Positions 1 through 7,634 of a stretch of 9,034 nucleotides of DNA are shown here, in pieces (positions within the stretch are counted from its first letter, which is position 1; the number at the start of each line of letters is the position of its first letter). Location of the stretch: NCBI GenBank assembly GCA_902796505.1, contig CADBPA010000187.1:1-9034 (forward strand), written 5' to 3'. Source of the DNA: an uncultured Ruminococcus sp. GTDB lineage: Bacteria > Bacillota > Clostridia > Oscillospirales > CAG-272. Position numbers and translations under genes: made by a program. Below the pieces are notes generated by a model. The model saw nothing but the letters and a program-made list of their open reading frames with translations, ran no database searches and had not been told where the DNA came from.

Positions 1-119
1 CGCCGCGTTTTACGCCTTCCTTCCGCTTTTTTGCTTGCTTTTCGTCCTATGCCTTTTGCCCGGTTTTCTCTTGGCACCCCTCTCTTTCCCCGGCGATCAT
101 ATTTTTTCTTTCCTTTCTC
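1..119. other. Pyrimidine-rich upstream region, no gene assigned
   Basis: This stretch left of the alaS promoter is strongly pyrimidine-rich on the + strand, so it is purine-rich on the - strand. All three + frames stay open from base 1 into or past the alaS promoter, and one reads as a hydrophobic tail ending near base 142. Pyrimidine-rich DNA gives hydrophobic readings by composition alone, so I do not call it coding. A purine-rich - strand would fit the leader of a gene that starts left of the window and is transcribed leftward, but no start is visible. Confidence 0.4.
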
Positions 120-148
120 TTGACTATTTTGCGCGGGTGTGATACAAT
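120..148 (+). promoter_or_regulatory. Sigma-A type promoter of alaS
   Basis: The -35 box TTGACT lies at 120-125 and the -10 box TACAAT at 143-148, separated by exactly 17 nt. A TG at 140-141, one base before the -10 box, makes it an extended -10. Transcription is predicted to start near 155. That leaves a leader of about 30 nt, too short for a T-box or other riboswitch. A GAGGT ribosome binding site follows at 171-175. Confidence 0.85.
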
Positions 149-184
149 AGATAGGTAAAAATTTTTCTTTGAGGTCAAAATCGT

Positions 185-2800
<2,616 letters not shown>

Positions 2801-2811
2801 GATACGGAAAG

Positions 2812-2842
2812 CGCCGCGGAGCATGCCCTGCGGCGTTCTTTT
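2812..2842 (+). terminator. Intrinsic terminator of alaS
   Basis: A hairpin with CGCCGC (2812-2817) pairing to GCGGCG (2830-2835) is extended inward by a G-T and a G-C pair, leaving an 8-nt loop. The stem is followed directly by the T-rich run TTCTTTT (2836-2842). It lies 11 nt after the alaS stop codon. On the opposite strand the T-run after the stem is short, so it probably acts mainly on alaS. Confidence 0.8.
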
Positions 2843-2871
2843 CCGGCAGAACGGCGCCCAAAAAGCGATCT

Positions 2872-2899
2872 TTTTTCGGGAGAACTCCGGGCCGAAAAA
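2872..2899. other. Additional hairpin between the convergent terminators
   Basis: TTTTTCGG (2872-2879) is complementary to CCGAAAAA (2892-2899), with GGAG and CTCC facing each other inside. An alternative small stem, AAAAAG (2860-2865) with CTTTTT (2870-2875), overlaps its left arm. It may back up termination in either direction or be a remnant of it. I see no clean T-run after it on the + strand. Confidence 0.4.
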
Positions 2900-2903
2900 G
2901 CGC

Positions 2904-2940
2904 AAAGGACTTCCCATAAGGAAAGTCCTTTTTTATATTT
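2904..2940. terminator. Bidirectional intrinsic terminator between alaS and trpS
   Basis: AAAGGACTT (2904-2912) pairs perfectly with AAGTCCTTT (2923-2931). After one mismatch, CC (2914-2915) pairs with GG (2920-2921) around an ATAA loop. On the + strand a T-rich run follows from 2929. On the - strand the stem is followed, after a GCG, by CTTTTT (complement of 2896-2900 and neighbours). The element lies about 40 nt past the trpS stop and about 100 nt past the alaS stop. This fits a terminator for trpS and a second one for alaS. Confidence 0.75.
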
Positions 2941-2970
2941 TTATTCTTTTTTTGCAAAGAATTCTTTACA

Positions 2971-3969
2971 TTATCCGACGAATCCGATCTTGCGGCGGAC
3001 TTTGGACATCGTTTTTCTTGCGTAGTAAGACGCGGTCTCCGCGCCGGCTTTCATGATCTCTTCGAGATGCGCCTTGTCGGCGATGAGCCGGGCGAACTCT
3101 TCCCTGACCGGGGCGAGACCGTCGGCGCAAGCCTCTCCGACCGCCGTCTTGAACTCGCCGTATCCCTTGCCCGCAAACTCGCGCTCCACCTCTTCGACCG
3201 TCTTGCCGGTGAAGGCGCGGTAGATGCTGATGAGGTTGGTCACGCCGGGCTTATCCTCCGAGGCGCGCACCTCGCTGCCCGAATCGGTGACCGCGCGGCG
3301 GAATTTGCGGATGACATCGTCCTTGGAATCGAGGATATAGACGACGGCGTTCTGGTTTTCGTCGGATTTCGACATCTTCGCCGCCGGATCGGCGAGCGAC
3401 ATGATCTTCATCGTGGTTTTCGGGATATACGGCTCCGGGACGGTGAAGGTATCCGAATAGACCTGATTGAAGCGGTTGGCGATATCGCGTGCAAGCTCAA
3501 GGTGCTGTTTCTGATCGACGCCGACGGGAACGACGTCGGTCTGATAGAGCAGGATATCCGCCGCCATGAGAGACGGATAGGTGAAGAGGCCTGCGTTGAT
3601 GTTCTCGGCGTGCTTCGCGCTCTTGTCCTTGAACTGCGTCATCCGCGAGAGCTCGCCGAACATGGTATAGCAATCGAGGATCCAGCCGAGCTCGGCGTGC
3701 GCCGGGACCTGCGACTGAACGAAAAGCGTGTTTTTCTTCTCGTCGAGACCGCAGGCGAGATAGAGCGCGAGCGTCTCGTAGGTGCGCCGGCGCAGATCCG
3801 CCGGGACCTGCCGCACGGTGATGGCGTGGAGATCGACCACGCAGTAGAAGGTCTTATACCCTTCCTCGGCAAAACCCGTAAAATTGCGGATCGCGCCGAG
3901 ATAATTGCCGATGGTGAGATTTCCGGACGGCTGAACGCCCGAAAAAACGATTTTTTCATTTCCGATCAT
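2971..3969 (-). CDS. trpS: Tryptophanyl-tRNA synthetase (TrpRS)
   Basis: This cytoplasmic class I synthetase charges tRNA-Trp with tryptophan. Its 332 residues are typical of the bacterial dimeric enzyme. The N-terminus has FSGVQPSGNLTIGNYLGA (9-26), containing the HIGH-equivalent TIGN at 19-22. DLHAITV (46-52), MAADILLY (135-142) and the GVDQKQHLELARDIA block (150-164) form the Trp and ATP pocket. By alignment with the Geobacillus enzyme, Asp138 is the residue expected to read the indole nitrogen. The KMSKS loop is at 198-202. The C-terminal part contains GKGYGEFK, conserved in the family. The ATG at 3967-3969 is preceded on the - strand by AGAGAGG with a short spacer. The gene stands alone, converges on alaS and is divergent from the ABC operon. 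I see no broken motif. Confidence 0.97.
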   Translation of the reverse strand: MIGNEKIVFSGVQPSGNLTIGNYLGAIRNFTGFAEEGYKTFYCVVDLHAITVRQVPADLRRRTYETLALYLACGLDEKKNTLFVQSQVPAHAELGWILDCYTMFGELSRMTQFKDKSAKHAENINAGLFTYPSLMAADILLYQTDVVPVGVDQKQHLELARDIANRFNQVYSDTFTVPEPYIPKTTMKIMSLADPAAKMSKSDENQNAVVYILDSKDDVIRKFRRAVTDSGSEVRASEDKPGVTNLISIYRAFTGKTVEEVEREFAGKGYGEFKTAVGEACADGLAPVREEFARLIADKAHLEEIMKAGAETASYYARKTMSKVRRKIGFVG

Positions 3970-3997
3970 AAATAGCCTCTCTGAACGCGGAAGCCCT

Positions 3998-4042
3998 GCC
4001 GCCGCGGATTTTCGGCGGCGGAAACAGATTCTCCGCCGCGGA
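3998..4042 (-). promoter_or_regulatory. trpS leader with direct repeat and two mutually exclusive hairpins
   Basis: Within the predicted 83-nt trpS leader the 10-mer TCCGCGGCGG (- strand) occurs twice, as the complements of 4033-4042 and 3999-4008, 34 nt apart. Between them lies CGCCGCCG (complement of 4013-4020). This central segment can pair with the first repeat (4033-4038 with 4013-4018) or the second (7 bp, 3998-4004 with 4013-4019, 8-nt loop), but not both. The second hairpin ends about 15 nt before the ribosome binding site. There is no T-run, no ATG and no Trp codon in the leader, so it is not a classical attenuator. Regulation is only a possibility. Confidence 0.4.
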
Positions 4043-4058
4043 CGATTTCGTTGATGCT

Positions 4059-4087
4059 ATTATACAATGCCGCGACCGCTTTGTCAA
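4059..4087 (-). promoter_or_regulatory. Consensus sigma-A promoter of trpS
   Basis: Read on the - strand, the -35 box is TTGACA (complement of 4082-4087) and the -10 box TATAAT (complement of 4059-4064), with a 17-nt spacer. All twelve positions match the consensus. Transcription should begin near 4052, giving a leader of about 83 nt before the ATG at 3969. Confidence 0.92.
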
Positions 4088-4106
4088 GAATTTTCGTCGG
4101 AAATTC
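4088..4106. promoter_or_regulatory. 19-bp dyad next to the trpS -35 box
   Basis: GAATTTTCGTCGGAAATTC is a palindrome around base 4097 in which eight of nine arm positions match; the exception is T4094 against G4100. It abuts the upstream edge of the trpS -35 box (4082-4087). Its length and symmetry fit the binding site of a dimeric regulator, but no regulator gene is in the window and I recognise no named operator. It may also be chance. Confidence 0.35.
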
Positions 4107-4148
4107 CTTTATTTTCCTGAATTTTGCCTATCCGGGAGGAAAAGGATC

Positions 4149-4178
4149 AAAAAAAGCGAAAAAATTTGCAAAAAATTT
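4149..4178. promoter_or_regulatory. Phased A-tracts upstream of the ABC operon promoter
   Basis: Three A-tracts lie at 4149-4155, 4159-4164 and 4170-4175, with centres about 9.5 and 11 nt apart, close to one helical turn. The last two belong to an 11-nt tandem of AAAAAATTT (4159-4167 and 4170-4178). Such phasing is known to bend DNA and to act as an UP-type element. The tracts lie roughly 48-75 nt upstream of the predicted start site of the right-hand operon. Confidence 0.45.
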
Positions 4179-4208
4179 CGTTTTGTTTAAACTTTGTTTA
4201 CAATTATA

Positions 4209-4217
4209 TGTTATAAT
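4209..4217 (+). promoter_or_regulatory. Extended -10 promoter of the ABC operon
   Basis: A perfect TATAAT at 4212-4217 is preceded by TG at 4209-4210, one base away, making an extended -10 element. No good -35 box lies at 17 nt; TTTAAAC-like sequence around 4186-4192 is the nearest candidate. A TTTACA at 4197-4202 is too close to serve. Transcription is predicted to begin near 4224. This is the only promoter I see for the operon, since the gaps inside it are 37-38 nt or less. Confidence 0.7.
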
Positions 4218-4276
4218 AAAGGATACACAACCGGGAAAACCTTCGCGCGGAAAGAAAAACGCCGGCGGCGAGCCGA

Positions 4277-4355
4277 CGGGGATTTTTGCGAAAAAGAGCC
4301 GATCCGCAAAGCGCGGCCCGGCAAAAAGCAAAAAAAGCGCGGGATCCGATCCCCG
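4277..4355 (+). promoter_or_regulatory. Possible folded leader of the ABC operon
   Basis: CGGGGAT (4277-4283) is perfectly complementary to ATCCCCG (4349-4355), closing a 79-nt segment that ends four nt before the ribosome binding site. Inside are TTTGCG/CGCAAA (4285-4290 with 4305-4310) and a weak GCGC/GCGC stem (4311-4314 with 4337-4340), giving a three-way-junction layout. A local hairpin, GGGA/TCCC (4341-4344 with 4350-4353), would compete with the closing stem. I match it to no known riboswitch, and pairings of this size can arise by chance in a leader this long. Confidence 0.25.
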
Positions 4356-4358
4356 AAG

Positions 4359-4364
4359 AAAGGA
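4359..4364 (+). promoter_or_regulatory. Ribosome binding site that sets the ABC ATPase start
   Basis: AAAGGA lies 7 nt before the ATG at 4372. The reading frame is open far upstream, to before 4051, but between the predicted transcription start (about 4224) and 4372 it contains no ATG, GTG or TTG. The conserved ABC domain also begins directly after 4372. The start is therefore 4372 and not further upstream. Confidence 0.8.
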
Positions 4365-4371
4365 AACCAAT

Positions 4372-5349
4372 ATGGTCAAGGCAGAACATCTGGTCAAGCG
4401 GTTCGGGCAGAATTACGCTCTGAACGACGTGAGTTTTGAAATACAGAAAGGAGAGGTGGTCGGGCTTCTCGGACCGAACGGCGCCGGAAAATCCACCACG
4501 ATGAATATCCTGACGGGCTATCTCTCCGCCACCTCCGGCGCGGCGTTTATCGGCGACGTCAACATTCTCGACGATCCGATCGGCGCGAAAAAGAAGATCG
4601 GCTTTCTCCCCGAACAGCCGCCGCTCTACCCCGATATGACGGTGGAGGAATACCTCCGCTTCGTCTACGCGCTGAAGGGCTGCGATCCCGACGCGAAGGC
4701 GCGCGAGGGGCATCTCGAAAAGATCTGTACCGCCGTGCGCGTGCAGGACGTGAAAAAGAGGCTGATCAAGAATCTCTCGAAGGGTTATAAACAGCGCGTC
4801 GGCATCGCGCAGGCGCTGATCGGCGATCCCGAACTCATCATTTTCGACGAGCCGACGGTCGGTCTCGATCCGAAGCAGATCCTCGAAGTGCGCAACCTGA
4901 TCCGCACCCTTGCGAAAGACCGCACGGTCATTCTCTCGACGCATATTCTGGCGGAGGCGCAGGCGGTCTGCGAGCGGATCATCATCATCAACGAGGGAAA
5001 GATCATTGCCGACGAGCGCACCGACAATCTCTCGAAAGCCATCAAGGACGGCTTCTCCTATGAGCTGAAGATCACCGGGCCGCAGAAGGACGTCCTCGCG
5101 GCGCTCTCCGACCTTCCCGGCGTCAAGACCGCCTCCGCCACCGGTGAGCGGGACGCCGACGCGCTCTGCTATATCGTGGAAAGCGACCGGGGCGTCGATC
5201 CGCGCAAAGCGATCTTCAACCTCTGCTCGGCGAAGGGCTGGTATATCCTCGGCCTCGAGCCGGTCGGAACCGACCTCGAAAGCATCTTCATCCGCCTGAT
5301 CGACGGGACGGCGCAGGACGCGGCGCCCGCCCGCAGAAAGGCACATTGA
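4372..5349 (+). CDS. ABC transporter ATP-binding protein, GldA/CcmA-like
   Basis: This is the cytoplasmic ATPase subunit of an ABC-2 type system, expected to power the permease encoded next. It has 325 residues. The nucleotide-binding domain spans about 1-215, with Walker A GPNGAGKST (34-42), Q-loop Gln82 in LPEQPPLY, signature LSKGYKQR (135-142), Walker B LIIFDEP (155-161, catalytic Glu160), D-loop GLDP (164-167) and H-loop His191. The signature is LSKGY rather than LSGGQ, which is common in this subfamily. The last 110 residues form the C-terminal domain usual for GldA/NosF-type ATPases, ending in a DLESIFIRL segment and a short basic tail. The stop is 21 nt before the permease start. The neighbouring permease and GldG-like genes place it in the GldA group rather than among drug exporters, but the substrate cannot be read from sequence. 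Confidence 0.93.
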   Translation: MVKAEHLVKRFGQNYALNDVSFEIQKGEVVGLLGPNGAGKSTTMNILTGYLSATSGAAFIGDVNILDDPIGAKKKIGFLPEQPPLYPDMTVEEYLRFVYALKGCDPDAKAREGHLEKICTAVRVQDVKKRLIKNLSKGYKQRVGIAQALIGDPELIIFDEPTVGLDPKQILEVRNLIRTLAKDRTVILSTHILAEAQAVCERIIIINEGKIIADERTDNLSKAIKDGFSYELKITGPQKDVLAALSDLPGVKTASATGERDADALCYIVESDRGVDPRKAIFNLCSAKGWYILGLEPVGTDLESIFIRLIDGTAQDAAPARRKAH

Positions 5350-5370
5350 TAAGGAAAGCAGGAAACAGAT

Positions 5371-6078
5371 ATGTTAGCGATTTATAAAAGAGAAATGCGC
5401 TCGTACTTCACGGGCGTCATCGGATACGTATTCCTCGTGATCTTCCTCGCCGTGGGCGGGGCGGTCTTTGCCTACACCACGCTCTTCTCGATGAGCGCGG
5501 ATACGACGGCGTACTTCACCTTCATGCTGATCTTCTCGGCGATCGTGCTTCCGCTGCTGACGATGAAGTCCTTCAGCGAAGAGCGCAAGCTGAAGACCGA
5601 GCAGCTGCTCCTGACCTCTCCGGTCTCGATCCCCGGCATGGTGATCGGAAAGTTTCTCGCCGCCTATACGGTGTTTGCCGGAGCGCTGATCGTCAATTCG
5701 CTCTCCTTCCTCTTTCTCTACCGCTACGCGGCGGTCCGGACCGGGGTGCTGATCGGCAATATCGTCGCGCTGCTGCTCGTCGGAGGGGTGTTCATCGCCA
5801 TCGGGCTTTTCATCTCCTCGCTGACCGAAAACCAGCTTTCCGCCGCGATCGGGACGATCGCCGTCATCCTTGTTCTGCTCGGCGTCGGACTGCTCGGCAA
5901 CCTTCTCCCCGCGTCCTTCTTCCTTCGCTATATCCTGAACGCGCTCTCGATCTTCACGAGATTCCAGACCTTTGCAAACGGCTATTTCGACCTCGCCTCG
6001 CTGATCTATTATCTCTCGGTCGCGGCGATCTTCGTCTATCTGACCGTCCGCGTCTACGACAGACGCCGTTACAACTGA
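5371..6078 (+). CDS. ABC-2 type permease, GldF/NosY-like
   Basis: This integral membrane subunit pairs with the preceding ATPase. Its 235 residues show six hydrophobic segments, at about 17-37, 49-66, 96-117, 127-149, 157-182 and 209-228. The short cytoplasmic N-terminus MLAIYKREMRSYF is typical of ABC-2 permeases. The loop after the second helix carries the family hallmark PLLTMKSFSEE (61-71) followed by EQLLLTSPVS (77-86). The segment RFQTFANGYFDLASLIYYLS before and in the last helix is also conserved in GldF-like proteins. The compact size means the working transporter should contain two copies. The start has AGGAAA about 8 nt upstream, and the next gene begins 15 nt after the stop. Codon 2 is TTA, the only TTA, CTA or TCA codon found in any gene of this window. 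The transported substrate is unknown. Confidence 0.92.
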   Translation: MLAIYKREMRSYFTGVIGYVFLVIFLAVGGAVFAYTTLFSMSADTTAYFTFMLIFSAIVLPLLTMKSFSEERKLKTEQLLLTSPVSIPGMVIGKFLAAYTVFAGALIVNSLSFLFLYRYAAVRTGVLIGNIVALLLVGGVFIAIGLFISSLTENQLSAAIGTIAVILVLLGVGLLGNLLPASFFLRYILNALSIFTRFQTFANGYFDLASLIYYLSVAAIFVYLTVRVYDRRRYN

Positions 6079-6093
6079 CGACGAGGTAGCGAT

Positions 6094-7596
6094 ATGGCAA
6101 AATTCAAAGAAAAACTGCGCGGGTTTCTGCGCGGAGAGAACGCCTCCTCGCTTGCGCTGACGATCGTGGTCATCGCCGTGGCGGTCATCCTCAACGTGCT
6201 GATCTACCTGCTCGACGTCAATTACGGCCTCTACCTCTACGCGCCGGAAAACGACGGCTACACCGTTTCGGATTCCGCCTCGGAGGCCTTCTCCGCCGCC
6301 GCGGCGCGGGGCGACAAGGTCACCATTCTCTTCTGCCGGCCGGAGGACGAGGTGAAAACGCACACGACCGGCTCCTACGTTTACGACACGGCAAAACAGC
6401 TTGCCGCAAAATATCCCGATCTCATCACGCTCGACTACGCCAATATCATCACCGGAAGGCGCGCCGACGGCTCGGAGATCGACCTCTCGGAGTTTCGCGG
6501 ACAGATCGACCGCAACTCGGTGATCTTCCTCTCCGGCGGGCGCAGCAAAGCGGTGACCGATTTTACGACGACCGCCGGCTACTCCGACTTTTACGTGCTG
6601 GATTCCTCCGGCAGCGCCGTCGCCTATAAAGGCGAGGAAACGATGACCGCGATGACGCTCTGGGTGCTGACCGACGACCATCCGAAGGCCTATCTGACGA
6701 CCGGACACGGTCAGCAGCTCGACCGCGAATTTTTCTCGATGCTGACGAACGCCGGCTACGAGACCGAAACGCTCGACCTGCGCAAGAGCGAAGTTCCGGC
6801 GGACGCCGGGCTGGTCCTCATCTGCACGCCGATCTCGGACTTCGAGGCGGCGGTCGAGGGCAGTTCGATCCGCTCGGAGATCGCAAGACTCACCGACTAT
6901 CTTGAGCGCGGCGGAAATCTCTACGTTTCGCTCGATCCCTACGGAAAGAGGCTTCCGACGCTCGAAGCCTTTCTTGCGCGCTACGGGATCGAAGTCTCGC
7001 GCGGCGAGGACCGCTCCGCAAATATTCTCCGCGACAGCCGGAACGCCGTCACGACCGACGGATACACCTTCGTGACCGACGTATCGGGCGACAGCGAGAC
7101 CGGCCGGCAGATCCGGGAGCTGCTCGGAAAATACGACACCGGCTCGCCGGTGATCGGAAGCGCGGCGTCTCTGCTCTGCACGGAGGATGCCTCCCCGCTG
7201 CTCGTCACCTCTCCGTCCGGCGAGACCTACGCGTCGGGCGAGCGCACCGGGAGCGCGGGAGTCTATACCGCCGCGGCGATCTCTTCCGTGGCGGGAACCG
7301 GAGAGTCTCTCGGAAAGACCGGGCACCTCTTCGCCGTCTGCTCGGCTTCCTTCTCGAACGCCGACGCGCTGACCGCCGCCGGGTACGCCAACAAGGACCT
7401 GCTCTACGCCGTCTTTGACCGGCTTTACGGCTCGATGACGCCGCCTTACGGCACGGCGGTGCTTTCGGTGGATTCCTCCACGCTCGAAAACCTGACGATG
7501 GGCGCCGCGAGGACCTATACGGCGATCCTGATGCTGATCCCGCTCGCGCTGGCGATCGTCGGCGCGGTGCTGACGCTGCGCAGAAAGAACCGCTGA
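6094..7596 (+). CDS. GldG-family (ABC_transp_aux / GIFT-domain) membrane protein, first copy
   Basis: This is a membrane-anchored auxiliary protein of the ABC system. Its 500 residues have a short basic cytoplasmic N-terminus, an anchor helix at about 19-40, a large outside domain, and a second helix at about 474-495 ending in RRKNR. That layout is typical of the GldG family. The outer domain contains the family motif TTGHGQQ (202-208). It is followed by LVLICTPISDF (240-250) and GGNLYVSLDPYGKRLPTLEA (273-292) with RYGIEV, the usual GGxLLVLLDP region. The middle part (about 305-445) is Ser/Thr/Gly-rich and less conserved. GAGGT at 6083-6087 supports the ATG. In Bacteroidota, GldG works with GldA and GldF in gliding; in other phyla the role is unknown. 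I see no catalytic site that would define an enzyme. Confidence 0.88.
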   Translation: MAKFKEKLRGFLRGENASSLALTIVVIAVAVILNVLIYLLDVNYGLYLYAPENDGYTVSDSASEAFSAAAARGDKVTILFCRPEDEVKTHTTGSYVYDTAKQLAAKYPDLITLDYANIITGRRADGSEIDLSEFRGQIDRNSVIFLSGGRSKAVTDFTTTAGYSDFYVLDSSGSAVAYKGEETMTAMTLWVLTDDHPKAYLTTGHGQQLDREFFSMLTNAGYETETLDLRKSEVPADAGLVLICTPISDFEAAVEGSSIRSEIARLTDYLERGGNLYVSLDPYGKRLPTLEAFLARYGIEVSRGEDRSANILRDSRNAVTTDGYTFVTDVSGDSETGRQIRELLGKYDTGSPVIGSAASLLCTEDASPLLVTSPSGETYASGERTGSAGVYTAAAISSVAGTGESLGKTGHLFAVCSASFSNADALTAAGYANKDLLYAVFDRLYGSMTPPYGTAVLSVDSSTLENLTMGAARTYTAILMLIPLALAIVGAVLTLRRKNR

Positions 7597-7634
7597 TCCG
7601 CAGCGAAAAAAAACAGAGACAGGAAAAACGAATT

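Larger units (their letters stand above)
3970..4371. other. Divergent intergenic control region between trpS and the ABC operon
   Basis: This 402-nt stretch has no gene. From left to right it holds the trpS ribosome binding site (complement of 3976-3982), the repeated GC-rich element of the trpS leader (3998-4042), the trpS promoter (4059-4087), a 19-bp dyad (4088-4106), phased A-tracts (4149-4175), an extended -10 box facing right (4209-4217) and a purine-rich leader of the ABC operon (about 4224-4371). The centre is AT-rich, in contrast with the GC-rich flanks. Confidence 0.8.

Noticed and set aside
47..100. A 17-codon open frame on the - strand with an AAAGGA-like sequence upstream
   Set aside because: Purine-rich DNA gives such Shine-Dalgarno look-alikes by chance. 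The peptide has no recognisable feature, there is no convincing promoter, and what lies beyond is outside the window.
155..184. T-box riboswitch in front of alaS or trpS, as is common for synthetase genes in Bacillota
   Set aside because: Predicted leaders are about 30 nt and 83 nt, too short for a T-box of roughly 200 nt or more, and I see no T-box consensus or leader terminator.
4051..4371. N-terminal extension of the ABC ATPase by about 107 residues
   Set aside because: The frame is open, but the extension begins upstream of the predicted promoter. It has no ATG, GTG or TTG after the transcription start and encodes a low-complexity Lys/Arg-rich stretch. The ATG at 4372 has a ribosome binding site and the conserved N-terminus.
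5374..7326. A 650-codon open frame on the - strand spanning the permease and the first GldG-like gene
   Set aside because: It has the same cause: antisense register with two real genes, ending exactly at the TTA of permease codon 2. The same applies to the antisense frames at 4204-5346, 7515-8963 and, on the + strand over trpS, 3067-3975.
7597..7634. Separate promoter or terminator between the two GldG-like genes
   Set aside because: The 38-nt gap is purine-rich and holds only a ribosome binding site; no hairpin with a T-run or promoter boxes are visible, so the genes are taken as co-transcribed.
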